A stretch of 16,817 nucleotides of DNA from assembly GCA_964444805.1 (NCBI GenBank), contig CAYUIK010000080.1, positions 1 through 16,817 on the forward strand. The letters run 5' to 3'. The DNA comes from RECG01 sp964444805 (lineage in GTDB: Bacteria > Bacillota_I > Bacilli_A > Acholeplasmatales > Acholeplasmataceae). Position 1 is the first letter of the stretch, and each line of letters starts with the position of its first letter. Below the pieces are notes generated by a model. It made no database searches. It saw only the letters and a list, made by a program, of their open reading frames with translations, and had not been told where the DNA came from. Positions 1-9,325 of the stretch are shown in pieces. Made by a program: the position numbers and the translations under genes.

Positions 1-25
1 TTGTATCAAACCTATGCTTTCAATA

Positions 26-101
26 TGGCGTTTCAAGGGGGACTCGAACCCCCGACCTACGGCTTAGGAGGCCGTCGCTCTATCCGCTGAGCTATTGAAA
101 C
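26..101 (-). tRNA. tRNA-Arg (anticodon CCU), CCA end encoded
   Basis: Read on the minus strand, 76 bases fold into a full cloverleaf: a 7-bp acceptor stem (GTTTCAA pairing with TTGAAAC), a D arm with GCTC/GAGC, an anticodon stem ACGGC/GCCGT around the loop CTCCTAA, and a T arm with five G-C pairs around TTCGAGT. The discriminator base is G and the terminal CCA is encoded in the DNA (plus-strand TGG at 26-28). Bases 34-36 of the loop are CCT, so it decodes AGG as arginine. It lies downstream of the ABC exporter operon on the same strand but has its own promoter. Confidence 0.97.
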
Positions 102-104
102 GAA

Positions 105-146
105 ACATACGGCAACATCCATTATAAAACAAACACCGCCGTATGT
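105..146. repeat. 9-bp perfect inverted repeat around the tRNA -10 box
   Basis: ACATACGGC at 105-113 is exactly repeated in inverse orientation as GCCGTATGT at 138-146, with a 24-base spacer. In RNA from the upstream ABC operon it could form a long-loop hairpin. It lacks a U-tract (the next bases are TTTCG), so it would be a poor intrinsic terminator. The spacer holds the TATAAT box of the tRNA promoter and one arm overlaps its -35 box, so it could instead be a protein-binding site. No function is proven. Confidence 0.6.
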
Positions 147-149
147 AAA
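121..149 (-). promoter_or_regulatory. sigma-70/SigA-type promoter of the tRNA-Arg gene
   Basis: On the minus strand TTTACA (149-144) is followed after exactly 17 bases by TATAAT (126-121). That gives a 5/6 match for the -35 box and a perfect -10. Transcription would begin a few bases before the mature tRNA 5' end at 101. It fits within the 51 bases between the ABC gene stop and the tRNA. Confidence 0.75.
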
Positions 150-152
150 GAA

Positions 153-2027
153 TCAATTCGTCTCGAACTGACTGTAATAGAGTTTTGCATAGAACCCGTT
201 TCTTTCCAAGAGTTCCGTATGTGTCCCCTGTTCGACAATATTCCCATCATCCATCACGAAGATCACATCGGCATCCTTGATCGTTGATAACCTGTGTGCA
301 ATGACAAAACTCGTTCGCCCTTCCATAAGACGTTCCATCGCTCGTTGAATCAGTACTTCGGTCCTCGTATCAACGCTTGATGTCGCTTCATCCAAAATCA
401 GCATCGGACGATCGGCGAGCATCGCTCTACTGATCGTAAGAAGCTGCCGTTGACCCTGACTGATATTCGATCCACCCTCGAAGAGTTCAAAATCATAACC
501 GTTCGAAAGCGCTTCAATAAAGTGTCGGGTCTGCGCCGCTTCAGCGGCCTTTTCGACATCCTCTTTCTTGACATCATCCGAACCATAAGCAATATTTTCA
601 TGGATCGTCCCTTCAAAGAGCCAGGTATCCTGTAAAACCATGCCGAAAAGACTTCTTACGTCCCGGCGGGACATATCTCTAATATCGACACCATCGATTT
701 CAATCGATCCGCGCTTAATCTCATAGAACCGCATCAACAGGTTCACGATCGTCGTCTTGCCGGCTCCCGTCGGGCCGACGATGGCAACTTTCTGTCCCGG
801 CTTGATCTCAGCATTGAAGCCCTTGATGACGTCGACCTCGGGCGTGTAACCGAAATAAACGTCTTTAAACGTTACGTGCCCTTTCACTCGCTTCAATGTT
901 TTCAGATCGTTTCTTTCGGGACTTTCTTCGGTTTCATTGAGCAAGTTGAAGATCCGTTCGGATGCGGCGGCAGTCGACTGCAGGACGTTCGCGATGTTTC
1001 CGATCGACTGAATCGGTTGATTGATCTGTCTTGTATATTGAATGAAAGATTGGATAACGCCGACCCGAATCACAAGGAGCGGGTTAGAAGACAAAACGAG
1101 CAAAGCACCGACTGCAGCAACGAGAATATAGGCGATATTCCCGATAAAAAACTGCGTGGGAAACATGATTCCGGAAATAAACTGTGATTTCAGCGAACTG
1201 TCGTAGAGATCCTCGTTGATGCGCTCGAAGTTATCATATGCGGTCTTTTGATGATTGAAGACCTTGATGACGGTATGCCCACTGTACGTCTCTTCGATAT
1301 GTCCGGTCAGTTCACCGTAGGACTTTGCCTGAAGACGGAAAAATTTCTGACTGATCTTGACGAACCGGCTGGCAACGAAAAGACTTAGAAGCGTCGTAGT
1401 AACAACGATCACCGCCAAAGGTACGCTCAAGATGAACATGATTACGAAAATGCCGACTAAAAGCGTAATCGCCCTGAATATTTGCGAGACGCTTTGTGTC
1501 AGCGTCGTATTGATCATTTCGACGTCATTGGTGACACGTCCGAGAATATCACCGAACGACTGGTCATCGAAAAACTTGAGCGGCAACCGATTGATCTTAG
1601 CGGACAGATCTCGCCGCATGGAATAGGTCAGGTTCTGGGTCATGCCCACGATCAAAAATGTCTGAAAATAATTGAGTAAAGCGGAAAGAAGATAGATCCC
1701 GGCGATCGTGAGAGCGAGTTCTCCCAAAGAAAGCTGGATCCCGAAGACGACATCGATCCGGCCGATGACGAACCCACCCGGATTTTGTTGGAACGCTTCG
1801 GCAACCTCGGATGTGATCAACCCGAGCAACCACGGTCCCAACACGGTCAAAAGCGAAGCAATAGCCGCGAAAAGACCGGAAACGATGATCTGCAGCCGAT
1901 ACGGTCTGAGATAGGTAAGAAGACGCTTCATCGTACCCGTGAAATCCTGCGGTTTCTCGATATAACGCATCCCTCTCGGACCGTTTTGGGGAGGATTCTT
2001 GACGGTCTTTTTCTCGTCTTGTTTCAT
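153..2027 (-). CDS. ABC exporter half-transporter with catalytic NBD (BmrD/LmrD-like subunit)
   Basis: This 624-residue protein is one half of a type IV ABC exporter. An N-terminal cytosolic extension (about 35 residues) precedes a membrane domain with about six hydrophobic segments (roughly residues 45-320) and a nucleotide-binding domain from about residue 380. Walker A is GPTGAGKT (418-425), Walker B ends in LILDEA with the catalytic Glu547, and the switch His is H578. The signature is altered to ISQGQ (522-526) instead of LSGGQ. This is the pattern of the subunit that carries the active ATP site in heterodimeric exporters such as BmrD, LmrD and TM288. The start has a strong AGGAGG eight bases upstream. 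Its ATG overlaps the stop of the preceding half-transporter (ATGA), so the two are translationally coupled. Substrate is unknown; multidrug or lipid export is inferred from family and from the MarR neighbour. Confidence 0.93.
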   Translation of the reverse strand: MKQDEKKTVKNPPQNGPRGMRYIEKPQDFTGTMKRLLTYLRPYRLQIIVSGLFAAIASLLTVLGPWLLGLITSEVAEAFQQNPGGFVIGRIDVVFGIQLSLGELALTIAGIYLLSALLNYFQTFLIVGMTQNLTYSMRRDLSAKINRLPLKFFDDQSFGDILGRVTNDVEMINTTLTQSVSQIFRAITLLVGIFVIMFILSVPLAVIVVTTTLLSLFVASRFVKISQKFFRLQAKSYGELTGHIEETYSGHTVIKVFNHQKTAYDNFERINEDLYDSSLKSQFISGIMFPTQFFIGNIAYILVAAVGALLVLSSNPLLVIRVGVIQSFIQYTRQINQPIQSIGNIANVLQSTAAASERIFNLLNETEESPERNDLKTLKRVKGHVTFKDVYFGYTPEVDVIKGFNAEIKPGQKVAIVGPTGAGKTTIVNLLMRFYEIKRGSIEIDGVDIRDMSRRDVRSLFGMVLQDTWLFEGTIHENIAYGSDDVKKEDVEKAAEAAQTRHFIEALSNGYDFELFEGGSNISQGQRQLLTISRAMLADRPMLILDEATSSVDTRTEVLIQRAMERLMEGRTSFVIAHRLSTIKDADVIFVMDDGNIVEQGTHTELLERNGFYAKLYYSQFETN

Positions 2028-3769
2028 GCGAGTTCCTCCTCGTCGAGTTGTGAGTAGGCGATCTCACGATAGACGTCACACGTCTTCATGAGTTCGTCGT
2101 GCGTACCCTTGCCGACGATGCGTCCTTGGTCGAGCACAATGATCTGTTCGGCATCCTTAATCGTCATGATGCGTTGCGCGACGATGAGTTTCGTCGCGTG
2201 GACTTCTTCCTTTAAAAGACGACGCAGTTTTCGATCGGTCGCGAAATCGAGAGCCGAAAAGGAGTCGTCGAACACGTAGATCAGTGGCTTCTTAGCGATC
2301 GCGCGGGCGATCGAGAGGCGCTGTTTCTGACCACCCGAGACGTTCGTTCCGCCCTGAGCGATCTCATGATCATAACCGTTTTCATAGGCATCTACGAACG
2401 CTTTAGCCTGGGCGATCGTCGTCGCTTTCTTCATGGCCTTTTCGTCCTGTGTTTCCCCGAGAAGGATGTTGCTGCGAATCGTCCCACTGAAAAGAACACC
2501 TTTTTGGGGAACGTAACCGATTAACCTGTAAAGGTCTTCCTGACGCATGTCCTTGATGTCGATGCCGTCAATCGTAATCGAACCGCACGTCCGTTCATAA
2601 AAACGCGGTAAAAGATTGATCAACGTCGATTTTCCCGAACCGGTCGAACCGATGATCGCCGTAACTTCCCCCGCTTTCGCGGTGAAATCGATGTGATCCA
2701 AGACCGGAACACTCGCGTTCGGATATTGGAAACAGACATCTGAAAAGACGACTTCGCCTTTCATCTCTTCCGGTAATTCGACCGGTTCATCCGGATCACG
2801 GATCAGGACTTCCATGGCAAGAACCTCGCCGATTCTTCGAGCGGAAATCGTCGCTCGCGGAATCAAGACGAAGATGATCGTTAAAAACATGAACGCCATG
2901 ATCGCCCGCATCGCGTACTGCATGAGTGCCATCATCGACCCCGGCTCAAAGCCGTCGACACCGACAAAATACTTCGACCCGAAATACACGATCGCGAGAC
3001 TCGTTCCGCCCATGATCAAACTCATGACGGGCCACATGACTCCGGTAACCCGATTGACGAAGACATTCAGCTTCATCGCCTTATGGCTCGCATCGTCGAT
3101 CCGTGCGGCCTGTTCTTTTTCCGTATTGAACGCTCGGACGACCCTCAGTCCTGTCAAGTTCTCACGCGTAACGAGATTGAGCCTGTCGACGAGTTTTTGA
3201 ATGAGCTGGAAACGCGGTAAGGTAATCGAGAAAATAATCGCGAGCATGATGACCAGACTGATGACCGAGACGATCAAAAGCATCGAAAGCGTCGGTTGCT
3301 GGGCAACCGAAAACGCGATCGCGCCGACAGCCAAAACCGGCTGCAAAATGATCATCCTGAGCAAGAGGTTCAAATAGTTTTGGAGTTGTTGAATATCGTT
3401 GGTCGAACGGGTAATCAGAGATGACGTCGTAAAATGGTCGACCTCTTTCATCGAAAAGGACTCGATCTTCTCGTACACGGCTTTTCTCAGATCACGGGCG
3501 AAACTCGCCGCGATCTTGGATTCCTTGTAGCCCCCGTAAATCGTGACGATAATGCTTAAAAACGTCACGGCGAACATGACTCCCGCGAGCTCCCAAATCC
3601 GTCTCGTATCGGGATCGATCGCGTTCTCGCTGATTCCGATCCCCTGACTGACGAGCATCCCCAGGATCATCGGCAACAACAAGTCTAAAAGAGCCCTCAA
3701 GGCGACCAGCCCGAAGACGAGAAGAATACCGAGACGATAGGGTTTAAGATATACGAGCATACGTTTCAT
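2024..3769 (-). CDS. ABC exporter half-transporter with degenerate NBD (BmrC/LmrC-like subunit)
   Basis: This 581-residue protein is the partner of the next gene. It has about six membrane segments (roughly residues 12-310), then an ATPase domain with Walker A GSTGSGKS (374-381) and a normal signature VSGGQ (477-481). The Walker B motif reads YVFDDS, so the catalytic Glu is replaced by Asp502, and the switch His is replaced by Gln532 (VAQR). Known heterodimers (BmrC, LmrC, TM287) show the same Glu-to-Asp change. The proteins would form one degenerate and one hydrolytic ATP site. An AGAGGA ribosome-binding site lies eight bases before the ATG. The gene follows marR by 30 bases, separated by a strong hairpin. 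The function as a drug exporter is inferred from family. Confidence 0.93.
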   Translation of the reverse strand: MKRMLVYLKPYRLGILLVFGLVALRALLDLLLPMILGMLVSQGIGISENAIDPDTRRIWELAGVMFAVTFLSIIVTIYGGYKESKIAASFARDLRKAVYEKIESFSMKEVDHFTTSSLITRSTNDIQQLQNYLNLLLRMIILQPVLAVGAIAFSVAQQPTLSMLLIVSVISLVIMLAIIFSITLPRFQLIQKLVDRLNLVTRENLTGLRVVRAFNTEKEQAARIDDASHKAMKLNVFVNRVTGVMWPVMSLIMGGTSLAIVYFGSKYFVGVDGFEPGSMMALMQYAMRAIMAFMFLTIIFVLIPRATISARRIGEVLAMEVLIRDPDEPVELPEEMKGEVVFSDVCFQYPNASVPVLDHIDFTAKAGEVTAIIGSTGSGKSTLINLLPRFYERTCGSITIDGIDIKDMRQEDLYRLIGYVPQKGVLFSGTIRSNILLGETQDEKAMKKATTIAQAKAFVDAYENGYDHEIAQGGTNVSGGQKQRLSIARAIAKKPLIYVFDDSFSALDFATDRKLRRLLKEEVHATKLIVAQRIMTIKDAEQIIVLDQGRIVGKGTHDELMKTCDVYREIAYSQLDEEELA

Positions 3770-3787
3770 GCCATAATTCCTCTCATG

Positions 3788-3818
3788 AAAAGGGAAAGAT
3801 TACGAACTAATCTTTCCC
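3788..3818 (-). terminator. 11-bp hairpin with short U-tract between marR and the exporter genes (terminator/attenuator candidate)
   Basis: On the minus strand GGGAAAGATTA (3818-3808) and TAATCTTTCCC (3802-3792) are perfectly complementary, with a GTTCG loop, followed at once by TTTTC. The right arm begins with the TAA stop codon of marR, so a ribosome finishing marR would sit on the left arm and keep the hairpin open. It may be a partial terminator, an attenuator or an mRNA stability element. The U-tract has only four bases, so efficiency is uncertain. Confidence 0.65.
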
Positions 3819-4234
3819 AAGTCGTCGATTCGATCTAAAATTCGCAATAATTCCTTCGTGTCCGCTGCACCGAGATGGTCGACGAGTTTCATCAAAGGCC
3901 GGTAATACTGATCCCTGATCGACTCGACGTATGTCTTTCCTTCGTCCGTCAAACGAATGAAGGTGACCCGTAAATCCTTTTTCGACGTTTCTTTCGTAAT
4001 GTATCCCTTCAAGACGAGATCCGCGACCTTATGCGTTACGGCCGGCAGGGTTACTCGCAAGGTCTTCGCGACATCGGATAACTTGACCTTCTGGTTCGTA
4101 TCACAAAAGCCCACACAAAAGAGCACCATGATGTCGGCGTCGCTCAATTTCGTATCGATTCGCTTGTAAATGCCGCTTCGGCGGAATACCTGAAGCGAAC
4201 GATCAAGTTTCTGCAATAACTGATAATCTTTCAT
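3800..4234 (-). CDS. MarR-family winged-helix transcriptional regulator
   Basis: With the ATG at 4234 the protein has 144 residues, the usual MarR size. A longer reading frame extends upstream to 4375, but the chosen start has an AAGGAGG five bases before it and the extension would run back through the promoter into trmK. Helix-rich ends flank a winged helix-turn-helix: the helix pair around residues 51-79 (KLSDVAKTLR then LPAVTHKVADLVLKG) and the wing around 84-97 (SKKDLRVTFIRLT), including the conserved D-x-R of the family. C-terminal helices would dimerise. It sits directly upstream of a two-gene ABC exporter operon. The typical role is repression of its own operon, relieved by a small ligand. 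The ligand cannot be told from sequence. Confidence 0.92.
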   Translation of the reverse strand: MKDYQLLQKLDRSLQVFRRSGIYKRIDTKLSDADIMVLFCVGFCDTNQKVKLSDVAKTLRVTLPAVTHKVADLVLKGYITKETSKKDLRVTFIRLTDEGKTYVESIRDQYYRPLMKLVDHLGAADTKELLRILDRIDDLGKISS

Positions 4235-4257
4235 GACTTCCTCCTTGCGTAAAAGGA

Positions 4258-4279
4258 TTGGATAACTTATTTTATCTAA
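4258..4279. promoter_or_regulatory. palindromic candidate MarR operator
   Basis: TTGGATAA (4258-4265) and TTATCTAA (4272-4279) form an inverted repeat matching at 7 of 8 positions, with a 6-base spacer. The 22-bp size, AT-rich half-sites and position across the -10 box of the marR promoter are typical of autoregulating MarR repressors. Binding itself is inferred. Confidence 0.55.
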
Positions 4280-4297
4280 TAATGGGCCGAAAGTAAA
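4269..4297 (-). promoter_or_regulatory. promoter of the marR-ABC exporter operon
   Basis: On the minus strand TTTACT (4297-4292), a 17-base spacer and TAAAAT (4274-4269) match the housekeeping consensus at 4/6 and 5/6. It begins just beyond the trmK stop codon and overlaps the palindrome at 4258-4279. Transcription would start roughly 25-30 bases before the marR ATG. Confidence 0.6.
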
Positions 4298-4298
4298 G

Positions 4299-4926
4299 TT
4301 ATTGGCTTGTAAGACGCTGAAGAGCGTTTCGATAACGATCGCATTCATACGCCAACAAGCGCCTCTTTTCATCATCGACGCGGTCGATGATGTCTTCGAT
4401 CACCTTGATCTTGAAGTCATAATAGGGTATGGCTTCCTGCTTCGTTTTAAGAAAAGGACCGAGCAGACGGTCCTCTTCGCTGAGTTCCATTTTTCCTCGT
4501 TTAGCTTCGATGATGACGTACATGTGCTGATCCGCCAGGACGTGCTCATCGGTAATCCTAAACCCCTGATCTTCGAGTCCCCGCCGAAGGACGTCATACT
4601 TGCCATTCGCCTGAAGCAGGCAATCAAAATCGTAAGCGGGGGCGTGTTTTAAAATGTCGAGAATCATGTTCGCGCCCATCCCGGCGATGATCGCGAGGTC
4701 GAACGGTTCCGTAATACCTTGAAACCCATCGGTCTCATAAAAGGATACGGGGTATCCCAAAAGCGTCTTGCGGGCTTGATCGAGCGGACCTTTCCGAATA
4801 TCGGTCGCGATTCCGAATTCAATTCCTTGCCGGTCAAAGGCGTCCTTCAAAACATACCCGTGATCCGTCCCGATATCGATGATTCGTCGGTATCCCTTCG
4901 TCCGTTCGGCTAAAAAGGCAATGCGT

Positions 4927-4940
<14 letters not shown>
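4299..4940 (-). CDS. trmK: tRNA (adenine(22)-N1)-methyltransferase TrmK
   Basis: TrmK methylates A22 in the D-loop region of bacterial tRNAs using S-adenosylmethionine. The 213-residue product has the class I methyltransferase motif DIGTDHGY (22-29), then AGMG (86-89) and a LQAN motif (109-112) corresponding to the LQPN of TrmK proteins. A helical, charged C-terminal part follows. It lies next to rpoD, as in Bacillus. The start is uncertain. The ATG at 4940 overlaps rpoD by 14 bases. A GTG at 4952 would add four residues. Neither has a strong ribosome-binding site, though GTGAG lies before the ATG. Translation is probably coupled to rpoD. The yqfO (NIF3-like) gene that usually follows trmK is absent. 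Confidence 0.9.
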
Positions 4941-6172
<1,232 letters not shown>

Positions 6173-6180
<8 letters not shown>

Positions 6181-7924
6181 AGGTAATGCCTCCTATTTTC
6201 TTCAATTCTCCCTTGAGCGTGTCGCGCTCCTTGGCGTGAACGTCACCGTTTTCAGGGTCTTCCTTGATCTTATTGTTCAGATAGTCGATCCGTCTTTTCA
6301 GGCTCGCCTGCTTGATCGTTTCGACATAATGATCGACTTCCGATTCCTTGATATCCTGAATGAATTGGTATAGGATATCCTTTTTGATCTTTTCTTCAAA
6401 ATAAGCCAGTTCTTCGTCGCTAATCGTCTCAATGAACGCTTTTTCATCAAAGGTATCGTGCTTGAGATAGTAAGCCTCGATCTTCATCCGCAAGGTTGCT
6501 GCAATATGATCGCCGTGGTCGCTCGCTTTTAGCCTTTTTTGCGCGCTCAACGCGATATCCCTCGAATGGATCATCATGAGAATCAAGGTCCGTTCCGCCT
6601 TCGTGTAGCGACTGGTTACCTCTTTTTTTACCGCCTTTTTCGGCGGGATTTCCCGCGGTTTGCGGGAAACGGCAATATCTGCGACATCCAAATTCAAGTC
6701 GCGAGCGAGCTTCTTCTTGTAGAAGTCCTTGACCGAAACGTCAGCATACCGGATCATCTTCTCGACCCGTGTCCGGAACGTCCTTCGGTCATTGGCGTTA
6801 TCGAGGTTGCTGCCGTGCTTGTAATAACCGTAACGAAAGGCGTATCCGTCTTTCGTATGCTCCCCGAAGCGCGCTTCGTAGACCTCGGGCCCGTAGGCCT
6901 TGATAAAGTCATCGGGATCCATTTTTTCCGGAATCTCGAGCACTTCCGTTTTAAGCTTTTCCTGATCGAGCATCGTGATCGCCTGATCGGTCGCCTTGAG
7001 TCCGGCGTCATCACCGTCATAGGCGATGACAATGGAATCGGTCACGCTTTTAATCAAGCGCGCCTGGTCCTTCGTCAGCGCGGTCCCCATCGTCGCGACT
7101 CCGTGTCTGATCCCGGCGACATGGGAACTGATGACATCAAAGAAGCCCTCATAGAGCACGACCTGTTTGTTCTTGCGAATCTCGGATTGTGCTTCGTAGA
7201 AGTGGTAGAGCAATAACCCCTTTTTAAAAATAACCGTCTCGGGACTGTTGATGTATTTGGCCCGATCCTTGGCGGAAAGCGTCCTCCCGCTAAATCCGAC
7301 GACGTGTCCTTTCGGGTCGGTAATCGGAAAAATGACGCGATCGCCGAAAAGGTCGTAATACTTCCCGTCGTCACCTTGTCCGACCAGACCGAGCGCGATC
7401 ATGTCGCTAACGGCATAGCCCTTGTCCTTGAGCATCCGGTAAAGCGCGTCACCTCTCGTGGCATACCCGATCTGAAAATGATCGATGAGTTCACCTTGAA
7501 CCTCTCGTTTCGCAAGATAGTCGAGGGCCTTTTCTCCTCCCTCGCTGTTCTTCAAGTTGAACTGATAGAAAAGGGATGCGTCGTGCATGAGCGTGTAGAA
7601 CTTTTCGTTCGGATCCTTTTTAACACGAACGCCTTTGACCTCGATCCCAGCCCGGGATGCGAGTTCAAGTGCCGCTTCGTTAAATGAGATGTTCTTGATC
7701 TTCCTGAGGAACGTGATCGGCTGACCACCTTCCTTGCACGTCATGCACATGGCGATGTTCTTTTCCGGTGAAACCGAGAAACTCGGGTTCGTGTCGTCGT
7801 GAAAGGGACAGAGCCCCTTATAGTTCTTCCCTGCTTTTTCGAGTTCGATGTATTCGCTCACGAGTTCTACGATGTCGGTTTTCTCGTTGATTTCCCGTAT
7901 GAGTTTATCTTCGATGATCCTCAC
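6173..7924 (-). CDS. dnaG: DNA primase DnaG
   Basis: DnaG makes the RNA primers for chromosomal replication. The 583-residue protein (Bacillus about 600) has the N-terminal CHC2 zinc-binding fold with Cys39, His42, Cys60 and Cys63. The TOPRIM catalytic core carries Glu259 (LYEGFFDV) and the Asp303-x-Asp305 pair (YDGDDAG). A helical C-terminal region would bind the helicase. The start is GTG at 7924, which aligns well with the N-terminus of Bacillus DnaG. The only ribosome-binding-like sequence, AGAGGGTGAGG, overlaps this GTG rather than lying before it, and a stop codon lies five codons upstream. The gene follows glyQS by 12 bases and overlaps rpoD, so it is clearly co-transcribed. Confidence 0.97.
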
Positions 7925-7936
7925 CCTCTTTTGACG

Positions 7937-9307
7937 CTAAAAGGCGATCTCCCGTTCGATGTGGTCCTTTAAGTCACCAATCTTGATCCGGACCTGTTCC
8001 ATCGTGTCCCTGTTTCTAACCGTGACCGTATCGTCTTCCATCGTATCCGGATCGATCGTCACGCACAAATACGTGCCAACGGCATCCTGCCGACGATAAC
8101 GCTTACCGATGTTCTGGGTATCGTCATAGGTCGCATCGACATATTTCGAGATTTCCTTGTAGACTTCCATGGCCTTATCCTTATGCTGTTTCTTGATCAG
8201 CGGCAAAACCGCGACCTTATAGGGTGCGAGCGCCGGATGGAGCCGCAACACCTGTCTCGTATCGCCCGAATCGAGCGTCTCGACGTCGTAGGCGGAAAAC
8301 AAGAAAGCCAGAACGAGTCGTTCGACGCCGACCGACGGTTCGATCACGTAAGGTAGATATCTTTCGTTCGTGACGGGGTCGAGATAGGCCAGATTTTCGC
8401 CCGAATGCTTCTCATGAGCGCTCAAGTCAAAGTTCGTTCGTGATGCGATCCCCCAAAGTTCGTCGAAGCCCCAAGGGAACTTGAAAACAATATCGGTCGT
8501 CGCGTTCGAATAATGAGCGAGCGCTTCCGGCTCATGGTCATCGAAAGCGAGCAGCTCGTCTTTCAGGGAAAGCGACTTGAGCCAGTCCATCGCGAACTGT
8601 TTCCAGTAGTCGAACCACGTGAGTTCGGTTCCCGGCTCACAGAAGAATTCGAGTTCCATCTGCTCGAACTCGCGCGTGCGAAAGATGAAATTACCGGGCG
8701 TAATCTCGTTTCGAAAAGCCTTCCCGACCTGACAGACGCCGAAGGGAAGACGCTTGCGCGTCGTTCTCTGGATGTTCTTAAAGTGAATGAAAATGCCTTG
8801 TGCGGTCTCCGGACGCAAATAGATCTGATTCGCTTTTTCCAAAACGACGCCCTGATACGTCTGAAACATCATGTTGAAGGCCCGAATCGGTGAAAAATCC
8901 TTGGCACCGCAGTTCGGACAGGTCACCCCGTGTTCTACGAGGTAGGACGACATCTCCGCGTTCGTCATCGCGTCCGCATCGACCGATTCATCGTGTGACG
9001 TGATGAGCGTATCGGCCCGAAAACGTTGGTGACAAGCCTTGCATTCGGTCAGCGGATCATTGAACCCGTCGACGTGTCCACTCGCCTTCCAGACCTCGCT
9101 ATTCATCAGGATCGAACTATCGATTAAAACATTGTAAGCCGTTTCCTTCTGGAATTTTTTAATCCAGGCGTCCTTGATATTCTTTTTAAGAAGACTTCCT
9201 AAAGGACCGTAATCCCACGTATTGGCAAGGCCGCCGTAGAGTTCGCTTCCCTGGAAAATAAAACCGGTTGATTTCGCGTATTGAACGAGTTGGTCGAGCG
9301 TGATCAT
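7937..9307 (-). CDS. glyQS: glycyl-tRNA synthetase, alpha2 (single-chain) type
   Basis: It charges tRNA-Gly with glycine. The 456-residue protein is the homodimeric, eukaryote/archaea-like class II form, not the alpha2beta2 form usual in Bacillus. Visible are the N-terminal part with GLANTWDYGPLG (26-37), zinc-ligand-like pairs Cys89/Cys92 and Cys130/Cys133, class II motif 2 with FRNE (198-201) and arginine-rich FRTREFEQ, motif 3 VIEPSVGVERLV (321-332), and a C-terminal anticodon-binding domain. It sits 18 bases after recO. In many Bacillota glyQ and glyS occupy this same place, so the two forms have been exchanged at a conserved locus or this lineage retains the single-chain form. The start is ATG, with AAGGGA about ten bases upstream. 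Confidence 0.97.
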   Translation of the reverse strand: MITLDQLVQYAKSTGFIFQGSELYGGLANTWDYGPLGSLLKKNIKDAWIKKFQKETAYNVLIDSSILMNSEVWKASGHVDGFNDPLTECKACHQRFRADTLITSHDESVDADAMTNAEMSSYLVEHGVTCPNCGAKDFSPIRAFNMMFQTYQGVVLEKANQIYLRPETAQGIFIHFKNIQRTTRKRLPFGVCQVGKAFRNEITPGNFIFRTREFEQMELEFFCEPGTELTWFDYWKQFAMDWLKSLSLKDELLAFDDHEPEALAHYSNATTDIVFKFPWGFDELWGIASRTNFDLSAHEKHSGENLAYLDPVTNERYLPYVIEPSVGVERLVLAFLFSAYDVETLDSGDTRQVLRLHPALAPYKVAVLPLIKKQHKDKAMEVYKEISKYVDATYDDTQNIGKRYRRQDAVGTYLCVTIDPDTMEDDTVTVRNRDTMEQVRIKIGDLKDHIEREIAF

Positions 9308-9325
9308 GTCTTCACATTCCCTTCT

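Noticed and set aside
97..113. GAAACGAAAC and ATACGGCAA near the tRNA also occur near 13550-13571, the first in inverse orientation
   Set aside because: The shared blocks are short, their relative orientation differs, and there is no boundary or target-site pattern of a mobile element. Probably chance.
3766..3786. A six-codon frame (ATG AGA GGA ATT ATG GCA TGA) between marR and the first exporter gene, ending in an overlap with its ATG
   Set aside because: It has no ribosome-binding site of its own and contains the one belonging to the exporter gene. It is too short to support as a leader peptide without data.
4235..4375. N-terminal extension of the MarR protein
   Set aside because: It covers the promoter, the palindrome and the end of trmK. 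The ATG at 4234 has a strong AAGGAGG.
6539..7216. A 225-codon plus-strand frame opposite dnaG
   Set aside because: It is antisense to the TOPRIM and C-terminal part of dnaG, without start signals or recognisable motifs.
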